Assembly: GCA_023053575.1 (NCBI GenBank)
Contig: JAKZAP010000004.1
Span: forward strand, 16,751,624 to 16,815,623
Source of the DNA: Branchinecta lynchi
Taxonomy: Eukaryota > Arthropoda > Branchiopoda > Anostraca > Branchinectidae
Direction of reading: 5' to 3'
Length of the DNA stretch: 64,000 nt
Within the stretch, counting starts at the first letter, position 1, and the number at the start of each line of letters is the position of its first letter. Below the pieces are notes generated by a model. It had not been told where the DNA came from, made no database searches, and saw only the letters and a list, made by a program, of their open reading frames with translations. Made by a program: the position numbers and the translations under genes. Of the stretch, positions 33,776 to 45,250 are shown piece by piece.

Positions 33776-34420
33776 ACGAGAAGTGTTGTGCCAAGTACTT
33801 CTTATTTTTAATTAAGTACAAGTACCAAGTTCTCAGGAAATTTTTAACTTAAGTATAAGTATCAAGTACTTTACAAAAAAAATCTACTTAAAGGACGCCT
33901 GAATGAAGAGTACCAAGTATCATCCCTATCTGATCTGTATGACTTCCGTTAACATTGCCTGCAGAAAACCCAATCCAGATACGAAATAGTGTTTCCAAGC
34001 TATGATTTTTGCTCCATTTAGCATTTGTCCGTATTTCAGTACCGCACAATTTTAGAAATGAACAAATGTCTCCAATCGACCCTTCTTCTTGAATATGTTT
34101 TAACCAGTTAAGCCCAAACGTATATCTAGAGAAATTCCAATACGGTCCGGCCAGCGCTGTACAAGACTTGAATGAATTGCGCTTTTTGTCTTGGAGTCTG
34201 CATGTGAAAACCTCCAGAAAAGAACATCCTATTTTGAAAACGTCACGCTCAGGAGAAGAATGCTCTCCATGGCGGAATCTGTAAATGCATTCTCCATGGT
34301 GTGTTCAAGTATGGTTTCATCGTTCAGGTGTCCTTTAAGTAATAAGTATTTTTATTTTTATTTTTATTCAGTACTCAAGTATTTAGGTAGGCTTGCGAAA
34401 AATACCTGATCAAAAAACAA
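33776..34420. repeat. Eroded TACTTAAGTA-type MITE remnant
   Basis: GTGTTGTGCCAAGTACTTCT near 33790, then AACTTAAGTATAAGTATC, and TCAGTACTCAAGTATTTAGG near 34370, resemble the hAT-type MITE at 28372. The ends are worn and no target duplication is readable. The boundary is approximate. Confidence 0.4.
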
Positions 34421-34529
34421 GGACCAAACAACACAGAGTTCCGATGTGAGGGGACAACAGGACAACACGACTTTATCCACTGCTTCCTGGCCGAAGATTG
34501 AAAATTAACTGTCTTTTTCTGTGTGTTTA

Positions 34530-34615
34530 AGTGTCCTTGTCAGGCTATACAGATTGACAGCCTGACGAGGACCCTTGCCAACAAGGACCAAAATATCGCT
34601 GCCAAAGCATCGTAG
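34530..34615. repeat. Inverted CCTGACGAGGACCCTTGCC motif
   Basis: GTCAGGCTATACAGATTGAC is followed by AGCCTGACGAGGACCCTTGC and CAAGGACCAAAATATCGC. A similar block occurs as an inverted pair at 45722-45766 and 46204-46250. This looks like a terminal hairpin of a dispersed element, class unknown. Confidence 0.4.
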
Positions 34616-34749
34616 CAGACGTATCCATTGTATGCATTATCTGAATATATCTTAGCAAGACATAATTAAGATCATCATCTTACTATCTAAAGACATCGGA
34701 AATCCACCCGCTAGCTTAGTTTTTCCATCAAGTTGATAGTTCGGCTGTA

Positions 34750-36105
34750 TTCGTCGGAATGTGGAGAAAACGAAAACTTTCCGCGGGTAAGAATTAAGAC
34801 ATGCTGAATTCGCACATGACAATCATTTTCTCGCCGGACGTATAGATCGCTCGGAATCCGGCTGAAACCGGAAAATTTGTTAAAACTAAAAGTTTAATCT
34901 GAAGTTGATTAGAGGCTGGATGTAGGGGTAAGGAGACATGCTGAATTCGTTTTTGAGCTTTAGTTTTTTGCCATACAAGTAGTTTGTCCGGAATTGGGCC
35001 TAAACCGGAAGTTGGGCAGAAGTAAGGAAGGAAGGAGATACGACGCAGGCTATAGGGTAAACTATATGCCGAATCCGTATCTGAATATATGACAGCGCAA
35101 AACGGATATCTGAATATATCTGAACTTGTTGAAACTTGTTAGCACGATAACTCTCGAAGGGAATGAGATAGTTTGATGAAACTTAGTGCGAAGACTCTTT
35201 GGGTCAAGGGTAAGGTCAAGTTCGTAGATGGGCTCTGTAGCCTTACATTTAGGGGTGGGGGAGGGGGTTCAGATTAAGGAGCAAACAAAATATTTTAAAC
35301 AGCTAATGTGATAGTTGATTATGGAGTAAAAAGACACGCTGAAAACGAATATGCATACTATTTTCTTGTCCGACAAGTAGTTCGCCCGGAATCCGGCGAA
35401 AACCGGAAAGTTGGTTAAAAGTAAAAATTTCGTTTTAAGTTTAGTAAATGTTCGATTTTCGGGTAAGAAAACATGCTGAACACGAGGGTGAAAATCATTT
35501 TCTCGCCGGACGAGCAGTTTGTCCGGAATCCAGCAAAAACCGGAAAGTTGGTTAAAAGTAAAAGTTTGATTTGAAGTTGATTAAATGTTCGATCTATCGG
35601 TAAGTAGACATGCTGAACACGATGATGAAAACCATTTTCTCTTCGGACAACTAGTTCGCCTGGAATCCGGCCAAACCGGAAAATTTGTTAAAAGCGAAAG
35701 TTTTATTTGAAGTTGATTAGATGACAGATTTGGGGCTAAGAAAAAACGCTGAGTCATATGAAAATCATTTTTCATCCGGACATATAATTCGTCCGAAATC
35801 CGGTTGAAACCGGAAATTTTATAAGTTAAAGTTTTATTTGAAGTTATTAGATGTTCTTTATAGGGATGAAGATACGCTGAATTCGTGTCTAAATTGTTCT
35901 GTTTTTGCTGGACAAGTAGTTCGCTGGGAATTCAGCCGAAACCGGAAATTTAGCAGAAGTAAAGCAGGAAGTTTCGGTCAGTATCGTTAAAAATAGATAT
36001 GGCTTATAGAGGTATATCCCAATGATTAGCCTGGCGAAGACAAGACCCAGTTGTCTGGATCAAATATTAGATTTTTGGGATCCCATCGAAACCTTACGTC
36101 TTGTT
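34750..36105 (+). repeat. GGGATCCC repeat family, copies C' and C
   Basis: Internal-type units at 34790-35050 (CTCGGAATCCGGCTGAAACC) precede a copy that starts inside its left part at about 35130 (TTAGCACGATAACTCTCG). It runs through about five units and ends at 36072-36105 with GATTTTTGGGATCCCATCG. This looks like one copy inserted next to, or recombined with, another. Confidence 0.7.
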
Positions 36106-36109
36106 TTCT

Positions 36110-36955
36110 TGGACTTCCAAGAAAAAAGAGTGGAGACTGGAGCTGACAGGTAGAAGACAAGGTATGATTTCTAATCTCAGATCGCCGCCTCCCCGTTGTT
36201 AATCCCAGAGAATCCACTTAATCTTGCTTCTGGCCTAATAGTTGTACCGCGTCATTCCCGATAGCCCCTGTCCCAAGAGTCATAGGGAAACTGCCCTACA
36301 AATCAGCCTAGCCCCTACCATTCAAGAATAGCGAGGAAAATGACTCCCCATGGACTACAGAAATGGGGAAATCTGACTGTGGCAATGATGAAATTCCTCT
36401 TCTGTTCTAGCATGAAATTGGGCAACTAATAATATAGTTATCTCTCATGCTATGGTCTTATGGTGCCCTTGGTAGCTTCACTAGAAAGTATAAACGGTCG
36501 CCATAAATTATACATTATCCTCGGGAAGGTAAGCCTGCTACAGAATGGGGGTTCTCATAAATATACGTGTATAAATATATGTGTAGCTCTGTTTCTTCCT
36601 TTTTAGTGACGATGACTTAATTCGGTTTCGTAATTGTTTCCACATTTGCTTTTCTTTTGGCTTGAAATCTTTGCCCGGCCTAAATATCTGACCTGTATAG
36701 TCTCTACTATTACGTCATGGCATTTGGTGCCAGATAATGTGGATGTCCTTCCTGTTATATAATGCTCTTTGCTTTAAAATACGACGTTCGCCGTATACCG
36801 AAAATGACATTGCTAGTTAGGCATTTCTGCTATACCGGGATTCTCGTGAAACTCCTGCGCAGGCAACTGGTCCATCTTTGCAGTTTCGTTGCTTGCTTTG
36901 ATTTCTTTACATTTCCCTTCAGTCTTTCGCGATAAATTCTCCGCAATGGGACGAA
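36110..36955. other. No feature recognised
   Basis: No exon or repeat boundary seen. Confidence 0.4.
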
Positions 36956-36960
36956 CCTTA

Positions 36961-37203
36961 AGTTGCGTTTTATTGGATTCACTTTTGTTTCGTCAAAGTT
37001 TGTAGTTTGGCTCTGGTTTTGTCTTACTTGCGTTTTGTTGAGTTCTTGTTTCCGAACAGTCAAACTACACCAAACTACGTTGGCGAGGTAGTTTGTAGTT
37101 TGAGCTCCGTAGTTTCAAGTTCGGAACTACAGCAAATGAAATGGACAAATAAAACGGCTTTTAAGCGAAACTACGCCAAAACTACATAAAAAAAAAAGCA
37201 CCT
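36961..37203. mobile_element. Harbinger-like MITE, copy 2
   Basis: 243 bp, nearly the same as 29199-29430 over its whole length. It starts AGTTGCGTTTTATTGG and ends AAAGCACCT. TTA flanks both sides (36958-36960 and 37204-37206). The 60-residue ORF inside is a shadow of the repeat. Confidence 0.8.
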
Positions 37204-37209
37204 TTAGCT

Positions 37210-38312
37210 TCATATTCAAAACATCACTTTCTCCCATATTGTTGGGTGTTGATGCGGTTTACAAGTTTATGGCTCAACAACTGTGATCTTGTAAGGTCAC
37301 CTTTGTGTTATTGTTGCGATATGCTGATAATACATGCTACTTAGTGAGCGTGTTTAGGCGTGAAGGTTTCGCCCAGTCTATAATCAGTTTTCGCAAATGG
37401 CCAGTGTTAGATAATCCGGTTTCCTTGTTTTCACTTTTTCTTGTCAGACGGGGGTTTTAGACGTAGGCGTCTACAGGCGTCATAACCTTCAGACTGTTTG
37501 TTTCTATAACTAAACCAATAACATTGCATAACAAGACCGAGCCGTCACGGTCCGAATATGCAAAACTCGCATCACTATGCCATTTTTTCTATTTGTGTCT
37601 CAATAACATTTGTCTATAGCACTTCCGGTTAAGGAAGACATTATAGGATATAAACACGATACGTTCGAATACGAAGCGAAGGAGGAAACTGACTACTGGA
37701 TAAGTAAAAATCAGGATCCCTGTTTTGAGGTAGGATTCCTGCTTTGACCTGGCTTATATTCCGATGTTAAATTCACCAATGAACCCGGCTCCTACTTTGG
37801 ACTTACTTTGGACCTACTTTGGACTTGTCTCAAACCATGAAGTCGAGAATCAATCAAGAAATCAATTTCTTGCGGGAGGGGTTAATTCCTTCTTCGTAAA
37901 TTTGCAGTGAGCGGATAATCGAAGAAGAAAACATGCGACTTCTTCTCATGCGGTGTGCGGTTACCACGCACCTTCGCGGGTAATGGACGGTTCAACGCAA
38001 GAGTGATTGAAATTCTGGAGAAATCGAACATGGCTCCAAATTAAGAAAGATAGAAGTCCCTCAGGAGGACAGATCAGTTCTTGGTTATACGAAGGTCCCG
38101 CAAGATGATGTTGTTTGTAACTTATTTTAGACAAGGGTATCTTGGCGACCTGTTTTCTACAGATACGTTTAATCAGTTCCTCTAGATGACACGGAATTAT
38201 GACAAACACAATTCTACGATTCCGCCGAATCAGACGAGTACTTTCGAAGGCACAGCTGTTTTACAAAGTAGCTTGTCCACGAGTTTGGTACCAGTAAAAA
38301 CGAAAAAGGAGG
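37210..38312. other. No gene recognised
   Basis: No exon with support. A near-palindromic repeat of TACTTTGGAC words occurs at 37793-37826. Confidence 0.4.
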
Positions 38313-38320
38313 GAGGCAGG

Positions 38321-40200
38321 CAGGGGCGTCACTATGGGGGGGACTCCCCCCCCTAAAGGTCCTGAGAAAGTACTTTCGTCGGGCGAAGCCCGGCGAAAGT
38401 TCACTTGTTTGTCGGCGCGAAGCGCCGGCAAACACAGAAAAAATAATATTTTGTATGCTTTTTATCAGGCATCGGTCGATTCGTCGGCACATCGGGTGTT
38501 TTTATATGCAAGAAATAAAATCCTGCAAATGTTTGTCGGCCAAAACACTGAAGAAATCGGATTTTGCATGCTTTTGTCGTGCCTCGGTATTCTCGTCGGC
38601 ACATCGGGTTCTTTTTATACAGAAGGAATCCAGAAGAAATAAAAACAAATTAAGTTTTTGTCGGGCGTTGGTCGACTCGTCGTTACATCGGGTTCTTTTT
38701 ATTCGCAAGAAATGAAATCCTGCAAACATTTTTCAGGCAAAGCACTGGAGAAATCGAATTCTGCATGCTTTTGTCGTGCCTCGGTTCGTCGGCACATCGG
38801 GTTATTTTTATACATAAGAAATCCAGAAGAAAAAGTTTTTTTATGCTTTTGTCGGGCGTCGGTCGACTCGTCGGCACATCGGGTTCTACTTATACGTAAG
38901 AAATTAAATTTTGCAAACTTTGTCGGGCGCACCCAGGAAGTTTATGTTTCATTGGCACAAGGGGTTATTTTTAAAGGTATGAATCAAATTCTGTACAGTC
39001 TAGTCCAGCAAAACAGAGAACAAATCAAATGCTCGATGGTTTTGTCGGGCGTCGGTATTCTTGTCGGCACATCGGTTCTTTTTACAAAAAAAAAAAAAAA
39101 AAAAAAAAATCAAATTCTGTAACTTTTTATCGGGCGCATGCCGAAAGTTCAATTCTCGTCGGTACATCGGCTTCTATTTACGCGTAAAAAATAAAGTTCT
39201 TTACAATCTTGTCGGGCAAAACACAGAAGAAATCGAATTCTGAATGCTTTTGTCGGGATTAAATTTAAATCTAAGATTAAAAAAAAAATTCGCCGGCGTT
39301 GCTTAGTTCAAGTTTTTCTGGGTACAGTCGTTGGAAGCTTCGCTTTTTAGCAAAAGTTGAAACGAAAAGCCGAATATGTGAAATTAAATATATGAATTTA
39401 CATCAAAGGCACAATCTCAACTGATGCATTACAGTAAGTTTTACACAAAATTGTGCCTGCGGCGTATTTTGTAGTATTCGCTATTTGGAAGAATGGTGTA
39501 TAATTTGGCTTTCCTTTTAGGATAGAAATTCTTGGAGTTTGAAACACGTTAAAAGCCGGAAATTGTATGGTACTATAGCTGAATTTCCACAAAAAAAAAC
39601 AGATTAAAAAAATTTCGCCGGCGGCGCTTGGTTTAACTTGCCTTGGTACAGTCGTTGGAAGCTTCGCTTTCCAGCGAAAGTTAAAATAAAAAGCCAAATA
39701 TGTGAACTTTAAAATACGAAATTATACCAAAGGAATAACCTCAATTGATGCGTTGTTACAGTTAGTTCACACAAAATTTCGCCTGCGGCGCATTTGTAGT
39801 ATTCTTTATTTAGAAGAACAGTGTTTCATTTAGCTTGGCGTTTTAGGATTGAAATTCGCTGAAACACGTTAAAAGCTAGAACTTGTATGGTAGGTACAGC
39901 TAAATTTGTCCGAAAAAAAAAGGCAGATTTCAAAAATTTAGCCTGCGGCGCTTAGTTTAACTTGTTCTTGGTACAGTCGTTGGAAGCTTCGCTTTTTAGC
40001 GAAGGCTAAAATAAATATGTGAACTTAAAATACGAAATTACATCAAAGGAATAATCTCAACTGAGCCATTACAGTTAGTTTTACCCCGATTCTATTCTGT
40101 GCTGGCGGGAGATATGTTTTGTTGGCACATTTTTTAGTCCATCGGCACAAGCCGGACGTCCCCCCCCCCCCCCAAAGGTAAAAGGCTAGTGACGCCCCTG
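38321..40200. mobile_element. Large non-autonomous hAT-type element with tandem arrays
   Basis: 1880 bp. It starts CAGGGGCGTCACTA and ends TAGTGACGCCCCTG, with exact 8-bp duplications GAGGCAGG on both sides (38313-38320 and 40201-40208). Next to the left end are two GC hairpins with GAA loops (GTCGGGCGAAGCCCGGC and GTCGGCGCGAAGCGCCGGC). The interior is two tandem arrays. At about 38465-39260 the period is near 190 bp, each unit made of two related halves with TCGTCGGCACATCGGG. At about 39285-40090 the period is near 320 bp, with TTTCGCCGGCGGCGCTTGG and GTCGTTGGAAGCTTCGCTTT. No transposase is present. ORFs across 38.2-39.2 kb are translations of the array. Confidence 0.92.
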
Positions 40201-40208
40201 GAGGCAGG

Positions 40209-40905
40209 ACCCCTGTTCAAATTTTCTTCTTTTTCTTCCTTGTGAGTTGAGAGAAATGTCTTGTTCAGGTAAGTGTACTGTCTGAACATGGAATGCTCGT
40301 TTCCGTAAATCCCTTTAGCTTCCTCCTCTGAGAGTTTCCCTGAGAGTTTCTCTCTTTCTGAAAGTTAGGGACGAAGGTTCACGCAGTATATTGCATCTTA
40401 GACGACAAGGAATTGCTCTCTTTAAAAACACCTTTGCAATTTGTATCCAAGAGGTCCTACAAATAAGCGGAAACCCTAAAAAATCATTCATTTTCTCGGA
40501 AGGTAACAGTTCCAGAAATATGGATTTTGGGACGCGTAGGCAGGAAAAGTCAATTCAGTTTTTTACGGGCTTCCCAGCTTGTAGTCGTTGGTATCCGATC
40601 ATAACAAAGAAAATCATGGGATCTCGGGTTTCCATTAGTGAAGAAAGTCGGGATGCATCACGCGATATTTTGCCAGATAAGTTGCTCTCCTATGGCAACC
40701 ATTAAACAACATCACAGGGAAATTCATAACAAGGAAGATAAACACGCGACTCCGCCACCGTAGGTCAATAAAATATTTTCTGCTTCGCCATTGTCAGATA
40801 TATCTGACTGCTAGTTCATCGTGATTTTGTTAACCCTTGTAACCACGAACCACTAAACCGACAGGAGAATTGTCTTCTTCTTATCATCTCCATGCAACTG
40901 TGCTT
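40209..40905. other. No gene recognised
   Basis: A 104-codon plus-strand ORF at 40391-40705 has no recognisable family and no clear splice context. Confidence 0.35.
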
Positions 40906-41140
40906 TAACTATGCTGCTCTTAGCGTAGAAGCTGAACCTGGAACTTTGCACTCTCGCTGATTGACTATTTTTTTAAAGAAGTTGATCGATACGGCAGGAA
41001 AGGGGAGAGAAATTGTTACCAGTCGATCGGAACGATTATTGTGAACACAACTGTATTTTTTCTGTCTGAAAATCCTAAGACCTGCCAACAGCAAACCGTT
41101 TAGCGCAACGTGTCCATCCCCACACAGAGACATCAAATAT

Positions 41141-41190
41141 TCAGGGAGTTCGATAACTTGTCTCGGGTCTGCTGAACACACATTTACTTC
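41141..41190 (-). CDS. Candidate last exon of gene 2
   Basis: A good acceptor (CATGTTTTCAG|GA) precedes it. Gene 2 exon 3 ends with one base (A) of a codon. Joined here, the frame reads RSKCVFSRPETSYRTP and stops at 41143-41141. In another frame (phase 0) the same acceptor opens 93 codons to 40909 (EVNVCSADPRQVIELPEYLM and onward), which would need a different upstream exon. Only the first option fits exon 3. Transcript data would decide. Confidence 0.3.
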
Positions 41191-41499
41191 CTGAAAACAT
41201 GGCAGATTTGTAAGCAACAATCAGATGAAACACCAGTGTGTGAATAGAAATACAGGCCAAATATTTAGCTTTCTTATTTTTAGTAATATAGTAATTTTGT
41301 ATATTATCTGCAAAGAGAAGTTTTGAAAGCGCCCAACCTTTGTTAGCCAAGTCGTGTCATCATCCCATAGTTGGAATCGTCCTTAACTTTTAGTCATCTG
41401 CCATCTAGCCGAGAAGTCGGCAGACTATTAGTTCGTGTGCGCTTGCAGCAGCAGCGTGGTTTGAGCGGCATGGTTTGAGCAGCAGCACTGTTGTTTGTC

Positions 41500-42790
41500 T
41501 CTTTGGGACCCGACCAAACTAACTTGGAAATAGTCACTTCCCTGATCCGACCATCGTGGGGGGAGGGGGAGGTGGTGGAATCCGGAAAATAGGGACATTC
41601 ATAACTTTCGAACGGGTGATCGGATCATAATGAAAATTAATGTCTGGAAAGATCTCGTGTCTCAGATGTCTCATTTCGAGTCCGGGCCGGATCCGATGAA
41701 TCTGGGGAGGGGGGTAGGAGGGGGGGGAACCGGAAATCGTGTGAAACTCTCAGAGTGGAGCGATCGGGATGAAACTTAGTGGTAAGAACAAGCACAAGCT
41801 CTAGATACATCATTGACAGAACTGGACTGGATTCGGACGCTGTGGGGGGAGTTGGAGGGGGTCCGGAATTCCGGCGATCCGTAGTTAATGTACTTTCAGG
41901 TGGGCTAGGACGACCAAAATTGGCAGGCATATCAGGGACCCGATCAAACTAACTTGGAAATAATCACTTGCCGGTCCGAACATCGTGGGGGGGAGGGGGA
42001 GGTGACGGAATACGGAAAATAGGGACATGCAAAACTTTCGAACGGGTGATTGGATCTTAATAAAACTTGATATCTGGAAAGACCTCGTGTCTTCGACGTC
42101 TCATTTCAAGTCCGGGCCGGATCCGACGAATCTGGGGGGAGTCGGAGGGGAGAACCGGAAATCGTGTGAAACTCTTAGAGTGGAGCGATCAGGATGAAAC
42201 TTGGGGCGAAGAACAAGCATACGCTCTAGATACATCACTGACAGGACTGGACGGGATTCGGAAACTGTAGGGGGAGGTGGAGGGGGGTTCCGGAATTCCG
42301 GCGATTCGTTTTTAACATACTTCCAGGTGGGCTAGGACGATAAAACTTGGCAGGCATCTCAGGGACCCGACGAGATTGACTTAGAAACAGTCACTTGCCC
42401 GATCTGACTATCGTGGGGGGAGGGGGAGACGGCAGAATCAGGAAATTAGTAGCAAGCATAACTTTCGAATGGGTTGTCAGATCTTAACGAAACTTAATAT
42501 CTTGAAAGACTCATGACTCGGACGGCATTTCCCATATCAAGTCCGGACCGGATCCGAAGAACTGGGGGGGGGGGGGGGGGGCTCGGAAGTAGAACCGACT
42601 CAGACTCATGACTCGGACGGCATGTCCCATATCAAGTCCGGACCGGATCCGAAGAACTGGGGGGGGGGGGCTCGGAAGTAGAACCGGACATCTTGTGACA
42701 CGCATAGAGTGGAGCGATCAGGATGAAACTTTTGACTATCACTTCCATCTGACCCAGCCTTGCAAGTGCCATATGAGCTTCCAGCTCTTG
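41500..42790 (-). repeat. C-tract repeat family, copy with tandem modules
   Basis: Reverse orientation. A module of about 430 bp (GGGACCCGACCAAACTAAC, ACTTTCGAACGGGTGATCGG, G tract, GGAATTCCGGCGAT) recurs at about 41508, 41935 and 42360. A duplicated G-tract segment lies at 42520-42680. It ends with CCAGCCTTGCAAGTGCCATA and AGCTCTTGC at 42750-42785. Confidence 0.65.
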
Positions 42791-42954
42791 CTTTATTATA
42801 AGGATTGGCTGTAAGGTTATTCAAGAATTTGATAACAGGGATCGTGACCTCCACAGCTAATGTGATATGTTTGTGGGATTGGGAACTCTAGTCGGTGAAG
42901 CCGAACAAAGGTTACTGCAACACTTCACGTTACCGAGGCAATGTAGATCTAGTA

Positions 42955-43565
42955 GTGCTTAAGGTTATATGAGCCTCCTCTCTGTATAAAAATTGTCCCA
43001 ACATGGATATCAAGGGAGCATAATCTCTACATCCGGAAGACTAAAGCGCGACTTCGAATCCACGAAACGCCTAGAAAATATATTTTTACACTGTCGGAAG
43101 TTTCATAACAGACAACAGAAGGATGCGCGGTTTCAACAGACAACTCTACTAGTAGAGTACCTGGTATCAGATTCCTCAAGCTTTCAATGATTCACACAGA
43201 AATTCGTAGTTTTTTAGTGATTGTTGGAAGTAAGTTCGTCATTGTATTTCTTTTGTTTGCATTGCCATGGCCCTTGGGCTTTTAGCGTAATCAATATCAT
43301 ACCATATCATATCATGCACTAACGGTATCAGCAATAGTATTACTTAAGATACTATGAGCCCCTCTCTCTGTACACAAATTGTACCAGCTTGGACATCATT
43401 GGGGCATAATTATACATCCGAAAGACTAAAGCGCGACTTCGGATCCACGAAACCAGCTATGCATTAACGATATCAACAACAATATTACTTAAGGTTCTAT
43501 AAGCTCTCTCTCTCTCTGCACAAATTGTCCCAACTGGAAAATCAACTGGGCGTAATTTAGAACAA
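42955..43565. repeat. Three diverged copies of a CTCTCTCTGTA module
   Basis: Modules starting near 42970, 43350 and 43500 share GAGCC(T/C)CTCTCTGTA, AAATTGTCCCAAC, GGGGCATAAT and, in the first two, GACTAAAGCGCGACTTCG followed by ATCCACGAAAC. A LINE-like tail at 43262-43320 separates the first two. Confidence 0.55.
43262..43320 (+). mobile_element. LINE 3' tail (ATCAT repeats)
   Basis: CCATGGCCCTTGGGCTTTTA is followed by ATATCATACCATATCATATC. The GGCCCTTGGGCTTTT word is the reverse complement of the tail at 63130 and close to those at 53740 and 10155. All four are next to a microsatellite, but each microsatellite differs. Confidence 0.55.
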
Positions 43566-43830
43566 GTCAAGCTCAGGTCTTACCATTCACACACAAAAAG
43601 GAAGCTGTCATATCCGCAAGGTATGTGACAGTTACGGGAAATGCACCTTGCGATGTGAAAGCTTCTTGGAAACCGCTGGGAATATACTGAGGAGGTGGAA
43701 GCTAGGTCCATTCAGGGGAGAAGCAAGGGCGAAGTGAAGTGTTCAAAAAGGTTGACATATATGAGGCTTCATGAATCATGATGAACACGGTTATGTAACA
43801 AATTGGACATCATGTGTATTATGTTGACCG

Positions 43831-44095
43831 GCACTTTCAAGTTAGTGTCTGTTGACTAAATCGCTGCGACTATCCATCGTGTCAGTACTACAAGTACAAG
43901 GTAATGGTTGTCTCGGCGCTTGGCTTTCTTTCGTTTTCCTATACGCATCGACCTCCTCTTTCAGCCGTCTGAGCTCTCTGAAGTCAGCTTCGTATCTGGT
44001 CGAGCTGAAGCACTTTCAAGCTAGTGTCTGTCGACTAAATCGCTGCGACTATCCTCGTATCAGGAGTAGCCTACAAGATAATGGTTGTCTTCTAA
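43831..44095 (-). pseudogene. Diverged partial copy of gene 2 exon 2, between direct repeats
   Basis: On the minus strand 44006-43925 reads SSTRYEADFRELRRLKEEVD, then AYRKTKES. This matches the C-terminal part of gene 2 exon 2 (SSTRYEADPKELRRLREEFD, AYRKTKER) with a few replacements. After that the sequence diverges, and the frame runs to a stop near 43850. An in-frame TGA lies just upstream and no phase-compatible acceptor was found, so it is probably not used. The copy is bracketed by direct repeats of about 85 bp (43831-43915 and 44009-44095, both with GACTAAATCGCTGCGACTAT). Confidence 0.6.
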
Positions 44096-44099
44096 GTTC

Positions 44100-44990
44100 A
44101 ACGGTATCTTCGAAAGTGTCGATCTCTGTAACCCTGGACTTGCCACACGGAACAGTATAACATGGCAATATATTACTATTTTAAGTTACAAAGCTTTCAA
44201 AGCTCTATCAAACCATTTGAAATCCTTAAAACCCAATACCGCACGAAGTAAAGTGTATACTTAATTTTTATAGATGTTTCAGTAAATCTGGTCTGGCTTG
44301 TTGAGGTCTTGCCGCACTCCAGGGGTTGCCCACTCTCGATTCTAGTGTACAGCAAGTGCCAGATGCCGGGTGAGACCATACTGCTCCGGCTGTCACGCTT
44401 AAAATTTTAAGATCAGCAAGTTCAGAGGCGGGATTCAACTGATTTATGGTCGGGATCGCTGGTTTCTGCCAGAACCGGCCGGTACCGGGAAAGAGTGTAC
44501 AGAGGGTGCCGGGGAGGGGGTAGCCCCTCGGCCACAATTATCCCGTCAGATGAGCTACGCGACTTCAGAATGTGTTTGTTCAAAGGAATACGAGTCTGCG
44601 GTACCTGGATCGAACCTGTTCTAAACGAAGTTGCATGTACAAATTACGAGGAAAAAGCTGTCATCTGATTGGTTTTTCAGGTATGTAACAGCAGGAAAAC
44701 AGCAATACGTCGCCAGAGGCGCCAGTTCAGTAGTCCTTAGGGGGACCAAAGATCAGTTTGGCTTGTTTTGGCTTGTTCCACTAGTTTTACTCAAAGGGTT
44801 TCTTTAGTTTGATCGTTTTTTCCCTGATAATAAGGCGACCCACAGCTTCCACGACGCGAACGTCGTTGTCCTGCGTGTGTTAAGCTCTGCTGTTTTGCAA
44901 ATCTTTCTTTTTTCAGGCTTCTACAACCTTTGGTCACGAATCCCGTAATCAAAGTACTAGTTTTATAAGTAGTGAACTGAAAGACAAAAA
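44100..44990. other. No gene recognised
   Basis: Intron or intergenic sequence. ORFs on the minus strand at 44197-44537 overlap in two frames and lack family features. Confidence 0.4.
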
Positions 44991-44993
44991 TGC

Positions 44994-45058
44994 TCCTCAG
45001 CCGGGATTTGAACCCAGGACCCTCTACTTACAAGGCAAGACAACTGAGCTACCGAGAG
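44994..45058 (-). tRNA. Degenerate tRNA-like sequence (Thr TGT-like) or SINE head
   Basis: The minus strand shows an A box (GGTAGCTCAGTTG), a loop CTTGTAA with anticodon TGT, and a B box (GGGTTCAAATCCC). The acceptor strands CTCTCGG and CTGAGGA pair at six of seven positions, counting wobble pairs. At about 65 nt it is too short: the 3' half of the D arm is missing and the anticodon stem is poor. A tRNA pseudogene or tRNA-derived SINE is more likely than a working tRNA. Confidence 0.45.
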
Positions 45059-45176
45059 GGTTGAGAACAGAGCTCGCAAACCACTACACTAGTCTGGTAG
45101 AACCCAGCAATAGGAACAGTGATCCCGCTCGAAGGCAAATTCGTCTAGCTAGTTCACATCCCCATGCCACGGAAAT

Positions 45177-45250
45177 TTATAATAATACATAGATGGCAAT
45201 TTACAAAGATGGAACTTTACTTTGTAAAGTTCCGTCTATGTATTATTACA
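45177..45250. repeat. Hairpin, TAATAATACATAGA arms
   Basis: TAATAATACATAGATGG is followed by AACTTTACTTTGTAAAGTT and CCGTCTATGTATTATTA. The arms are reverse complements, apart from one change and a 16-bp insertion in the left arm. Possibly the tip of a foldback element. Confidence 0.55.

Noticed and set aside
38214..39243. Several overlapping 60-154 codon ORFs on both strands
   Set aside because: All fall in the 190-bp tandem array of the hAT-type element; repeated peptides (CRASVRRHIG, SSAHRVLFI) follow the array period.
43925..44006. Continuation of gene 2 after exon 3 into the exon-2 copy
   Set aside because: All nearby acceptors put exon 3's frame into a stop within a few codons, and the copy's own frame has an upstream TGA.
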